From NCBI GenBank assembly GCA_030141605.1, contig JAQGDQ010000097.1, positions 62,001 to 126,000 on the forward strand: a stretch of 64,000 nt of DNA. The letters are read 5' to 3'. This document shows positions 31,630-45,000 of this stretch, one piece after another (position 1 is the stretch's first letter; each line of letters opens with the position of its first letter). The position numbers and the translations under genes are program-made. The notes under the pieces were generated by a model. That model saw only the letters and a list, made by a program, of their open reading frames with translations. It did no database searches and was not told the origin of the DNA. The DNA is from Tubiluchus corallicola. Its lineage: Eukaryota; Priapulida; Priapulimorpha; Priapulimorphida; Tubiluchidae.

Positions 31630-34600
31630 CATCAAGCTTGGCCGTGTTCGCCTTCAAAACTACTTGCCAAACACTGTGAACGTATTAGCTACTGATCAAG
31701 GTTGTGTGCGCGTGAGAATGTGTGTGTTGATATGTATGTACAAGTGTACATAGTTGCGCGCGCGCGTGTGTGTGTGTGTGTGTGTGAAGGTGTGATTGTG
31801 TGTACGTCATATATTGTTGACATGTGGTCGACGCAAGTGTCTGTGTTGGCCTGCATGTTATGAAATGTTAACATATCTACATTAACTGTTGCTTACATGA
31901 TAATTATTATACTTATGTACATTGTATTTTTAATGGCAGTTTTCTGCCTTGTATTTGTTGTGAACAATGTGAGATATGTTGTGTGCACTTAAGCTTTAAT
32001 GGTTACAAGTTCTTTTCCAGTCCCCAATCACGCTTTCTACTTACTGTAATTCACTTACTTGGTTGTAAAAATCTGAATAATTGTGCTATTTTATTCATTT
32101 ACGAACATTTGTAATATTTCTTTCTTGGGATGTGAATCAATTTTTAGTGACAGGGTCAATTTTATGACGTATTTTGACGTCATATTTTGTCACTGCTAGC
32201 TTATATGTGGTTGTTAAAAAGAATGGCAGGAATGTAAGGTCCAGTCCTGCATCCACGCATTTTAAGAAACTTTTTAGAAGGATGAAGCATATGTTTACCT
32301 GGTAGTGTGCATGTTAGCTGGTCTACTGACATACTAAGGTATATAATTCTGTGCCACGCAGTTTTTGCAAGAGCGCTTAGAGCGGCCTCGTTTCGACGTT
32401 TCTACATTTTTATTTCCACGTTCTATTCGGACAGTAGTTGAGTGATGCATATCATCGCTTAAAATGATCACTTTGTAATTGAATTTGAACGTGACTTGAT
32501 TAGGTTTTTCCTGCACATCTTGCACTATTGATTTTGCATGAGTGCTGTTGCTACTAAATTACTGAATTGTCATTGCGACTTGTTAATTATGTATTACTGT
32601 ATCCTAGTGCATTTATCATGGCCATTCTGAAAGCATACATTGCGCATATTCTCGCCATTTGGTTATCGTTATTGGGCTTTTTGCGACATTTAGTAGGAAA
32701 TCCCGGTCGAGGGCGTTTTGCCCTATTTGTCTACAGACGACTTGGAAACATTTTGAAGTTAGTTGGTTTTGTTGTTTGTTTTACTTCTCTAGGTTGGAAT
32801 CTCAAGATTAGAGCATAGATGATGACTAGAACATCATGTTTCTACAATTTTAACGAATTGGTGTTAAAATAGTTGTTAGTGAAAATTTTCATATTAATTC
32901 TACCAAATTAGTGCTTCATATGGTCAAAATCTGTTTTTCAAATACTATAATTTTTGTGCCAATTCAGGTGTTGTTGTCTAATATAAGTTATGATACTTAA
33001 TTAATTATTTTGATGCAGTGAAAAGACATATGACAGTGTTTTCGGAGTCCAGTAATGTTTGGTCTACCTTTGTTCTCATGTTACTGTTTAAATCAGAATA
33101 TAATCTTGTTTTAAGCTAGCATTAGTTAAATCATAACGACAACATGTCTGGTACGTGTTCCGGGTATGCCAGTATTAATGAGATGTGTTCTACGCATGCA
33201 TTTTTCGTGTTTTCATTTGAATCGTGACAGAGTTAAGTCTGATTTGCTGGTGCACATTTTGTGTTGGTGTAACATCCAACTCAGCCGAATAACATTTTAT
33301 AATTGATTGTACATTGATGTTTGAAAAGCATTGTTGTTTCTCGAGCGTGTTTACATTTTACGTATATGTCGAAGATTCTATTTTACTATGAAGTATTTGT
33401 TAGGTATAAGTAGCTGTCAGCTAGCACACGATTATACATATTGTATATTTTATTTGAAATGCCGCTATTTGTAGTGTAGGCGATAGGTATTTTATTGAGA
33501 AGTTACTGCATTGCTGTTATGTTGAAATATTTTCTGCACTAGTTTGTGAGTTTTTGATGATTAGATGGCTAGGTTTGTAAGCGCTTGCAAAGTTTTGTTA
33601 TACACATGTATTTTGCTCATTGTTGAGTCTCGTATAAATGGCCAATTCATGCTGCTAATTTTTTAGTCAAAACCCAAAAGCACAGGCATTGTTTAAAGGA
33701 AAACTGTACCTAGTTTTATACCACAGATAAAAGTAATTTACAATTTAAAGTATTTGACATACAGTTGCACACGAGTACTAATATTGTCTTAGATTTTCAA
33801 ACCTATCATTGGAAAATTGTACTGCTGCTTTTGCATAGCATCTAGTTTCTTAGCTAAGGTTTAAGTTTTATAAAAATATTTTACCTAGTATTGGTAAATA
33901 TTGTAACTAACAGAACGTAAATTTTATTATACTATAGATTAAAATATGCTGTGGATAAAAATCACCTTGTATTTCTTTAGTTAGCAACTCCAGCAGATGG
34001 ATTTGCTAAGTGGTAGAAGAAAAAGTAGCAAAAGCAATAGACTAGTTATGGACAGCATGGATTGGCCATGAGTATTCAATGGCTGTTGTGAACCATGTTT
34101 AACCAAGAATTACATTATGTTTTTGTCAAATTGCACGTAATGTAATAACTGGTAGATGATGGTTATGATGGCTCTTTATTGTACATAGGCCTAAAAGTTG
34201 AAGTAATGCTTGTAAAACTGCAGTCTGGATAGTTATATTTTCTTGTTTGATAATGATCGCAGTAATAATGGTAGATTTCTTTGGTAGTTCTGTTGATTAG
34301 GCTTTCTTTATATTTATTGTGTTAATAATGGTCATTGTCGAACAAGCAAATGTGGCAATCTTGACACCGTAATTTTATTATTTTTGCACATGCGCTGCAT
34401 TTTTTTTATGAGAATTGTTAGCTGAGAGTTTTGAATGGTGATTGCGCTAATGACTGTCCTCGTGTTTGCATGTCAGTGTCGACATGTGTTGTCATTTTAT
34501 ACAAAATAACTGTATATTTTACGATCTCAGACAGAACAAAGTTCTGCAATTGAATTATTATGATGACGTGTGTGTAAATTATTAGAGCTCTTGCTTATGA

Positions 34601-34935
34601 AATCAAAACTGTTTAGTGGCAAAAGAAAAAGTTTATATTATTATTGAAAGTCCAGCTTTATCATCCAGGCTTTGCCCTTTCCTTAGTCTCAGTGTGTAGT
34701 TTTCTAGTAAAGAGATTAGCAATTTCAAAAATTTATTGCTTGTGTCTGTATGGTATGCAAAAAATACATAACGATCTTACTTTATCAGATTAATTGGTTG
34801 CATTGTTTTTTCTTTGGGAGTGATTGCATTAGGTTTTGATTGGTTGTGACCACTGTGAACTGTGATAAGGCACCAGTTCAGGTTTTAGGAAAACAAATTA
34901 CTGCTAGAAGTTAATAAAATCCCATTTACACAATA
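31630..34935 (+). other. Probable long 3' UTR of the E-protein gene
   Basis: No supported gene lies between the stop and the first clear AATAAA that I noticed (34913-34918). The stretch holds an alternating GC/GT run at 31755-31786 and an orphan T2-like terminus at 33693. E-protein genes commonly have multi-kilobase 3' UTRs; the exact end is inference. The open frame at 32567-32818 lacks an ATG start and is not called. Confidence 0.4.
31755..31786. repeat. (GC)n(GT)n alternating purine-pyrimidine tract
   Basis: An uninterrupted 32-base alternating run, first GC then GT dinucleotides, 125 bases after the E-protein stop. Such tracts can adopt Z-DNA. In the mRNA it would be a UG-rich stretch able to bind UG-repeat proteins (CELF/TDP-43 class). 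Confidence 0.85.
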
Positions 34936-35889
34936 TTTTAAAACATACATTCTTGTTACCTTTTTTGTCATCTTAAATGGTTTAATTTTTTATGTGATTT
35001 AATTCATTATTAAAATTAATACATGCTTATCAGTCAAATTGATATGAATGTTTGTGTTGTCAAAACATCAAAGTAGTTGTGGTACCAACGTACACTAGTC
35101 AATTCTCTTGTTTGATTATTCACTTAAGAGGTGTTATAAGCCTTCATCTCCAGGTGGTAGTGGTCAAACAAAAATTGTGGTGCTTTAATCCTCTACATTT
35201 GGTTGGTTTGCCAAATCAGAATTTTTGCTCTCATAGTCTTGCTACAAGTAAAGTCAACTGATATAACTAGTATACGGTTTTCAACTGTTTTGTTATTTGG
35301 CTCCCAATTGTGTTCAGTTGCTGTAGTGACTGCATTCAAAGATGACAATAATTGTGTGTACATGTACTGTGTTACTTTATAGCACAGTACAGCAATTCCC
35401 GCACAAGTTCTCATGTTATTGACAAAAGCTGTAAAATTTTCTTTTCATGCCTACGTAAAAGTAAAAATCAATTAAGCTTTTCTTCTTTATATGCTCTAGA
35501 AGTATTATCACATTTCATATTTTTTGTACTACATGAGCCGAGCAAATTAGGCTAACAAGTCTGTAATTATTAATTTTATCCAATTGCATTTGTCGATTTA
35601 CTAGCTGATTTTCAAGTGAAGGTAAGTGAAATTTATTTAAAATTATATTTCTTTCTTGTCCTCGTTGGTTTTCAAAAAGTTCAATTTCTATTGAAAAATT
35701 TTGAGTTTGTACCTGGCTCACAACTGCTTATGCTGCTGTATGTTTTGCATTTCCGTAGATTTTATGTATGATCGATTAATGATCGCTTTGGCGAAGTTTT
35801 CGACTATTGTGTTTAATGTGGTCGAAACAACATGATAAATGCCGTCAACGTGGTTTTCTGGTTTTTCTGTGAACAACACAGATAAAACA
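34936..35889. other. Spacer between E-protein and EPC genes, with probable EPC promoter
   Basis: About 950 bases with no supported gene. CpG frequency rises in the last 170 bases, consistent with an EPC promoter/5' UTR. No TATA box was evident. Confidence 0.4.
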
Positions 35890-36042
35890 ATGAGTAAATT
35901 ATCATTCAGGGCGAAAGCCCTGGATACAACGAAGCCAATGGCTGTATATATAGCGGAAGATATTCCGGGTCTGCTAGATTTTACAGCCATCAATCGTGCT
36001 GTGCCTCAGATGCCAACAGGCATGGAGAAAGAAGAAGAATCT
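35890..36042 (+). CDS. EPC1/2: EPC coding exon 1
   Basis: Residues 1-51: the conserved N-terminus 'MSKLSFRAKALDTTKP' and 'INRAVPQMPTGMEKEEES'. Ends phase 0 before 'gtaagt'. Confidence 0.96.
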
Positions 36043-39000
36043 GTAAGTGTGGGACAGCAAAAATGATCAAAATTGCACAGTAGAGTACATTAGTAATAAA
36101 AACTCATAAATAATGTATTTTTATATTTGCCGTTATACATCCATTATTAGCTTAAATGACCATTGTTGCATAGTTGGCAAATCCCAATTTGATTGTTGTC
36201 AATAATATATTCACAATTGAAAATCAAACAAACTGATGAGAATAAACCAATTTAAGTAAGAGACAATTGTTGTTTGTCATTCATTTTTACTACCAAGTTC
36301 GAAATTATATGCTTTCTTGAGAAAAAATTGGTGGAAAATTTTCATATTGGTTTTAGCTGTTGCTTTTGTTGTTCTGGTATAGCTAATTTACCTTGAAACA
36401 ATGCGAGTAGCTGCAAGGTAAGTGGCCTTTTACGGTAAATGAGAGATATATTGTTTGGTTTTTTAAGGGCAGTGGCTCAGTTGAAATTTTATTTAATTTA
36501 TTTTGTGCATTTTATATATAGGCAATATGGGAAATCAATTTTATTGTCATGCAACTTGTATGGCAGGGCACAAGGCAAGAATGTACAATATGATCCTAAA
36601 CTGTATATCCTGGCAATGAAATTGGGCTGTTACAGAATATAATACCTTTTAATACTCACAATTTAATATATGAGTTGGTTCTACTTGTACTTGTGATGTA
36701 CTTGTAAAAACAATGAATATAAAATCTTGAGATTTCTTAATTTATTTATTTGACATAGTTTAATTAATATTCATAATTATGATGCATATAGGTAAAAAGT
36801 AGGACACAATGTTTAAAGTGGCACTAATTTATATGGTACTTATAATTTCTTCTGTGTTTTACACTTGACATCACCGTGTTGTGCATGATATAATTTAAAG
36901 TGCTCGTATCATAATTATTAAATTTTTATAATAAACTAAATACCGATTAATTACTGATCCGAGTGCTTTTTGCCTGTTTTTTTAGGAACATCATTTGCAG
37001 CAGATTATCCAAGCACAGTTAGTATTTGACAAGAGTGAATCCCGTCCCATTATTCCGACTCCGGAAGTGTTTGAACACAGTAAAAATTATGAGTGCATTT
37101 ATACTGTCGACTACAAGCCTCCAAAACAGCTCATTCACATTCAAGGTTGTTTGTATTTAACCTATTCACATGTACTTTTTGTTTTTTGCATTGTTTAATG
37201 TTAGAGTACATAAAATTGCTGTTTGAAATGATAATAATGTGATAATTCAAAAATTTATTGCGATGATTTTCAGGGATGTTACCGAAACTAAATTTTTGTT
37301 TTGGTTTGCCGATAATTGCGCTTTTGGTTAAGTTTCGGTTTCAGCGAAATTTATTAAATTTTGTAGCGGAAAGTTCGGAAAATTTTTGGTTGCATTTTTC
37401 CGAGATTTTACTAGTATTTATCCTATTTACCTTTTCTTTTCTCCTAGTTGTCAAAACCCAATGAAAAATCTTGGCTAAATTAGTTCAATTAAAGTGAAAA
37501 TTTCGTTTACATGAAAGTTTGTCACATTTTTTTACTAGCAATGTGGCATATCTTCTATGCTGGCGACTGTGAAGTTTTAGGATTTCCAGGTCCAATCAAA
37601 CGAAATATCAAACCACGTTTAAATTTATTTCAGGAAAATTTTTGTAATTTATGAAATATAGGCCACAAAATGTCTGTAAAATAAAATTTATTTTTAATGA
37701 AGCATTATGATCTTTAAACATTAATCATTAAGGATAGTTAAATCCAAAAACATTATAACACATGTTCTAGGGTAAACCACTCCAATATTGAGGTTCTATA
37801 CTATAAAACTTCCTTGTCCTTTTATATTAGAATTTTTTAGCAGCAATTTTGCATCACAGCAAATAAAAGCAAACAAACAAAAAACAAAATATTTTAGCTA
37901 TTTTAGAATTTTCTTTTTTTCAGTTTTAATAGTAGTTGGTTTTGCAAAAATGCTTAGGTTCGGTTTGTTTCAGTATCGATTTTCTATGTTTCATAAGTTT
38001 CTGTTTGTAAATTAAGTTTCGGTTACATTCCAGATGATTTTATAGAATGTTCATAGCATTACTTTTTTGAATGCGTAAAATACGATAGAGCTAGAACGGC
38101 ATTTTTAGATGACCCACTTGACCGCCATGTTATAACACGTGAACTTTTACAAAATTATTATCCTGAAGTATTATACAGAACATATTTAAAAAATTCAAAA
38201 CTGGTCTTGCATCTTACTTTATTTTCCATAATTTATTACAGCAGTTTGTTAAATCACCCTTTTGCTTTACAATACAATAGAATTTACTGTTAGATGATTA
38301 ACCAGCCAACTTACTTCGTAAATATGTTTTTTTATTATTACTGTTGTTATTAAATGCTGTCTTTATACTGTTTGTGTATGTAAGTTTAATCACCATCTAC
38401 TGATTATAACTGAGTTTTTTGTTTTATCAAATCAAGCATTATATTAGTTATGTTGTCCATTATTCTTTTATTAGCACTTTCACCATGGAGATACCTGTAT
38501 CAGATGCAGCCTGTTCTGTAAATCCACTATAAATAAATTTAGTTAAAACTAAACTAAATCGCAAAAATAAGAAAACTATGCATTTTCAACCAAACATTAA
38601 AAGAACTTGGTAATTAGCACAAGTTACACAACCTAAACCTACTATTTAAAGGATATCTATTCTAAAACACACACACACACACACACCTATCGACACATTG
38701 ATATGATTTGGATTCAAGATTGCCTTTTGTTTCAGCATTAAATATGATGGAAAATGAAGGTCCGGATTATGACATGGATTCCGAGGACGAATTGTGGTTG
38801 CAGAAGCAGCGGAAGAAAATGGAAATTAAACCACTGCAATTTGAAGAAATGATTGATAGGCTAGAAAAAAGCAGTGGCCAGCAGGTAATGCTGATTACTT
38901 AGAAGGAAATTATGTTTGGGTGTATAAAAAATTACATGTGTTTCCGAGTTGTTCCATTTTACACTATGAGTAGGTAGAGATTTTTGACGTGTGTCTGTGA

Positions 39001-42000
39001 TGTGAATTAGCCAATTTCTGACTAAATTATGAAATCTCATTTTGACAAGTTTTTCACTTTTTTGCATTTATTTAAAATGTCATTTTTGTTAAAAAAATAT
39101 ATCTAGCAGTTCATTTTTTAACTAACTGGTAAAAGATAAATATGTTTCTGTGTACTTGATATTTGCTTTCTTTAATTAAAATGTATAAACCAGCTTATGA
39201 ACATGTTTATCATGTTTGATTGTCAACTCAGTTTCTGTGGAACCAATATTGCAAAACATTTCATTAGCCATAGCGGACCTAAACTTTGGAACTCACTACC
39301 ACCCAATGTAAAGTACCAGTGTAACATTTACTGCTTTAAAACGTCAGTTAAATGATATCTGTTTGCTTCTTATATAAACTAGTCTTGATAACCACCTACT
39401 GTTCTTGTGTGACACAACAGTCACAACTTTGTGTTCTTTTTGAGTAGAATCCAGAGTGCTTCGTCATCTCATGAGCCGAATCTCCACAAGCCACTCTTCC
39501 TACCCTTTTGAACATTTTTTTATCCATCACTTCTATCCTTACTTTGCACAGCTCTTTTTTTTAATTGCCTAAAAACCTTCGTTTTTTTGTTCTTTTTTCT
39601 CATTATTTGGACGTGTTTATAGTGGTGCAAGCACTTAACAAGTTTTACTTCTGGTTGTTGCCATTTATTATATGCACGCTGTCATATAATCATGATTATT
39701 ATTAATATCTATTTTTTCCCAGTGTTTCTTGATATTGTATTTGCATTTACACTTCCAAATAAATTTATTATTATTATTTATGTATGTACTAGTACTGGCC
39801 ACTGGGCACTAATCATGAGATCAGGTACCATTCAAGTTGTTTCAGCAGTTATTTGACCAAACTACTCTCATCTCCAGACCATTTACGTTTGCCTTATGAC
39901 TGAATATTAGTGTGTCTTGATTATTGTGTAAATTAACAAGAAATTTCTTAATATTTTATAACTTTATTGTTAAAATTTTAATTATTTTATTTTTTACAAC
40001 TTTTAATTTTTACTTTTATTTCAAAAGTTACTTTAAATTTGCTTTTACTACTTATACTATTTTTTGTAAGTAGGCCCAACTTACAATGTGAATTTATACT
40101 AAATATAGTTGTATTATAGAAAGATGAACTAAAAGCAGTTTTTGCAATGCATAAATTTGGAATCAGTTAGACTTTGGTTATCATGTTACTTGAAAAGTAC
40201 TAGATGTAAACTGTGCTGTCTCCAAAACTCGCTGGTAAATTAAAGGCTTTGAGAGGCTCACTTTTACTTTTGCAGAAATTCAGAATACAAAGTGAAGATG
40301 GTTCTTGACATAGTTAGTACAAATTATGACTAGTATCTTCATTAGTATACAAATGACTTTGTCGTGAACAATCACTATCATATTGTTTCATTATGAGTTA
40401 CACTGTGCAGGCTACAGTGGTGTCTGATAGCTACTGGGGTATGAAGTTACCCGCTTCATTATGGGTTACACTGTGTAGGCTACAGTGGTGTCTGATAGCT
40501 ACTGGTGTATGAAGTTACCTGCTGGTCATTTTGTTTGCATAATAAAAGTGGCTGTATAAAACGTGAGTCTGGTCAACGATCGGAAGACGAATAAAAAGTT
40601 TTCCTCTCTCCTTGATCTTAATTATATAATGACAGTTTTACATGCATTCACAAACTATGAAACACATCATCAAGTTATTGCCATGTAGAATGTCTGCATG
40701 GCTCCAAATTTTAAAAAGTTGTTTTTGAATTTTCACCTTTATTCATTATTCTATTGCTTTGCCAGTTGAAAACTGAACACATCTTGCATTTTCCAGAAAT
40801 ATTTAACCGGAACTAAATCTTTTTCTATTATGACATCTTTTGTAGTTTAATTCTATACAAGGGTGGCATTTTTTGAAAATGTTTCAACGGGGATTAAAGC
40901 TTTTTTGTATTATGACTTCTTTTGTAGTTTAGTTATATACATTATATACATTTATGTATATATATATATATATATATATATACAGTTTAGTGCACATTAA
41001 TTGCAATAGCGAATATTATTATTATATACATGTGTGGATGACAAAAGAAAAAGTAGTAGTTTTCATATCTCTGAATATTTAAGTGCGCCTTCGTCTAGTT
41101 CAACTTATTAATTGCTTAGACTTGGAGTGATTATCATTATAATATTTCTAGGTTGTTACTTTGAAAGAAGCAAAACTTTTGCTTAAGGAGGATGATGATC
41201 TTATCATAGCAGTCTATGATTACTGGTTGAACAAACGATTAAGAACAGTAAGTCAAGCACATTATTGTTATATCGATTAGCTGTATTTTTTGCTGGTTGT
41301 GTCAGTTGTACTTAATACAAGTTATTCAGGATTTGTTGTTGTATTGCACAATAGGCTCATCATTCAGGTATGGTTCGCATATAAAATATGAGATACTGTC
41401 AAAAGTAATGTATTTATTAATGTCCAAAAGATATTTTGAACTATTAACACGAATTTATCATATAGCATGATGATTGTAAAGCATGAGTCTCTCACAAGCT
41501 GCTTATCACACATTTCAGTTAAATGAACATAAGAGTAACGTTTTATAAATAGGAGTGGCTGCTAAGTGACCATTAAGGTCTTTTGCCACCTTGCTTCAGT
41601 ACAGTTGTAATGAATTGTGAATAACTAAATGGTATATATGTATGTGGAATGAGACAACTAAAGTAAACTAACCCAAACTGTAAATGATAATCCTTTTCTG
41701 TTTTGTAAAGAAAACATTTTTATGCACCATTTTTTAAAGCAAATAATTGCTGCTCCTTCTGCTCATAAATTTGCATATATTATTGGGTGCCACAATGTTT
41801 AATGATTGGTTGTTGATATGCTAAAGGCAGTTGTGGCATCTAAATACAATTTTAATTATGTAATCTACTCATTAGATTATCATGTATCAGTCTCAAAGCG
41901 ATTTTAAAAACTACGAAATTAATAATGTTCAAGGACCTTTTTCAACAGTTTTTGTATTTTCGTAAATGTGTAGCAATAAATTCAGTTCATATTTAAAATT

Positions 42001-45000
42001 GCACAACAATCAGCCACAACAATGTAGCAAAAACCAGGTAACCGATTTTGGATTACCAGATAAATTTTCGCTGTAGAAACTAATGTTTGCTTCTTTGCTG
42101 ACTTCAGTTGTTCTTTATTTTGTCATCTCTTTCTTTCATCACTTTCTTTTGTATTTTTTAGCAATATCCATTAATAGCTCAGGTAAAAACAGAAAAGCGA
42201 GACGGATCCACGACAAACAATCCGTACGTGGCTTTTCGACGGAGAACGGAAAAAATGCAAACGAGGAAAAATAGGAAAAACGATGAAACTTCCTACGAAA
42301 AAATGCTAAAGTTGCGAAGGGATTTGAGCAGGGCTGTGTAAGCATTGAATTTTGTAAATTTGGCAATATTACGTAATCAGAATTTGGTAAAGTAGGCATA
42401 TTCTTTTTTGCCCGCAGAAGGTTTTTTTATGTGACTGATTTTTACTCATTTCTTGCCTTAACCAATAATAATAATAATAATCAATATATATATAAGCAAC
42501 AAACAACATAATTAGAAAAAACAGTATATGTAAAAAAATCATTGATGATATCAGATTAACCAAATAAATGAATTGCTGTATCACACCTTGAACGCACGGC
42601 TTATTAAGGCATGATGAATGAATGAAAGAATGGTTAGGGTTGATGTTAAATGTCAAAAGAAATGTCAAATGTCATGTTAATATGCTTTCAAAGCACATTT
42701 TAGTACCGCTAATGTTATATTCTAGGGAATTAAAATTTAGGACTGAAATTAGTTGCATAACTGTGATCTTAATATGAATGTGGTGATTGCCATTTTGTTG
42801 CACACCAGCTTGCTGTGACAGAAGATGTCCTTCAGAACTTTTGTGATAGAACACTCTAGGCAGCCTTAGAATTGTCAGTTCTGAAAAGCCAAAAACTTGG
42901 CCAGTAAACACATTTTGCTTTTGTTAAGAATTTACATTTCTTAAAAAAGTTCTCTTAACAAACAAATTTTAAAATTTAAGTTTTGGAAATAAAAAAAAAT
43001 GGCAATTTTTAGCTTACTACTTATCTATATTATTAGTTGGTTTGAAAATGTTGGTTAAATATTGTTTTAAAGGGAAACCTTTAATTGTTTTTCAGTACGT
43101 TGTTAGAAATGGTTAAGCGACGAGAAAAAACCAAGAGAGAGTTTTTACACCTAACTTTAGAAATTGTTGAAAAAAGGTAAGTACTGCCAGGTAATGCATA
43201 TATATAGTTAGACATAATAGAAACAAACTTTGTCCACATGTGTGTTGTGTTCTTTTCTATCTATTGAAAGTTAGAGAATTCCACCATGGTCCATAAATTG
43301 GTGAATTTTTCCTTCTTCTTGTAGTTGGGTAAGTCCATTGTACTCAGCCAATTTTGCTTATGCTTCAAACATAATGTTTCCAGAATGTCAGCAAGGTATT
43401 CAAACATATGACTTTGTGAGTTTAATATTAGCCGAAGTTTTAGAAATAATCTGATGTGCTCTGTTTAGTTAGAAAATATTCAGTTTTATAATGGAGTTTG
43501 GTAGTTAACTTAAGTATAAGTAGCTAATCTCTTTGTTGTGGGAATTGGTGTGAGTTGTAGTAAGTGAGTAGCAGTAAAAGATGTAAAAAGAAGTAATTTT
43601 GTATATATCTCCTTATTTATTGTGGACTATTTAACTTTTTAATGAACTGTTTTAAATATATCTTGCTGAACTAGGATCATATTTATCACCGTGGGATATC
43701 TGATTGATTGTATATTGGATTAATTTGAAGACGTAATTGAATTCTTACAGTTTGATTCTAATATATATTAACAAATAACTTATTGGTATAGAAATTTTCA
43801 AGTGAAAACAAAATATGTCGAAATGCAATGGCAGTATATAATTACAGTACAATAGCGCTACATGATAGTAAATATTAGTAAATATTCAATAAATATGCAT
43901 TTACAGTCAGTGAGAAGTTTTTTGTCGTTCTTCATTTTTGTGTCTGTTTGTCTTATTGCTTTTTACAATCACTTCAGTGAGTGAGTTTTTTTTCATTTCT
44001 CAGGTACAGCATGGGTGACTTTGCTGGCTTAGTATTAGCTGAAGTTTCAGCAATAAAGAACACTAAACCATCATACCTCCAGTACATGTCAAGACATGAT
44101 TGGAGAGCAAAGGTAGTGTATGCCATTCAATTTTATTCATAAGTATGTATGTACCGTTCAAACAATCCAGGCTTCAAGAATGCAGGAATTTGCATGCATA
44201 TTTGGGAATGGCGGAGTGTCATGTTTTGACTATTGAGAAGAAAATGATGGCTTTATTCATTAGTAAAATCCTGATGCAAAAGTAGCTTTTAAAAATGATT
44301 AGCAAAGACAGAAAATACAGTTTTTCGCTCTATATTTGACTTGTTGCTAGTTATTGGAATCACAAATAGTATGGCAGTGTTATTGCATCATACTAAGACG
44401 TGTGAGATCTATGATGTATGTCAGCTGATGTATGTACTGTGACAAGATTTTTGTGTTTTTCATTTTTGTTATCGCCGAAACTTATGTCTGCAAATGCCAA
44501 CAATTATGCTGAACAGATGATTATGACGATTTTTCGAATCGGTGAAATTTCTACTGGCATTTTTATAAAATTTAACACTCTGCAAACCAAGGCCAAGCAC
44601 TTGACAGCAGCACTACCACTAACTACAAATTTTAGTGGTTGTGTCAGGAATGGAACGTAACTCTATATCAACACAGTCTTCTAAGTTGAGGCAGTAATTC
44701 GACAGAGTTGTTTTACCCCTGTGTGGATACATTCTCCCTCAGTGAGAGAGATGGCTTGGAAAAATATGCTGAAAGTAGTTTTCCAGTTGTTATCCACATC
44801 CATGCATTTACGAAACAGGCTCAAGCACTGCTTGACCTTGGTCACTAAGTATACTCCAGTGACATTCAGTTATTATTTATTATAATTTAGTTACTATTAG
44901 TTATTATCGAGTATGTTCCACTTTTTAGGATGTTATCGGTAAAAAGAAAAGAGAATACAAAAAGAAGAAGAATAGGCAGTTGACTCCGAATTCTGTTATG

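Noticed and set aside
32567-32818. 83-codon hydrophobic frame after the E-protein stop
   Set aside because: Lacks an ATG start, lies in the probable 3' UTR, and matches nothing known.
36382-36418. Small exon-like segment with a 'gtaagt' donor in EPC intron 1
   Set aside because: Its length would shift the frame between exons 1 and 2, which already join in phase and match the family.
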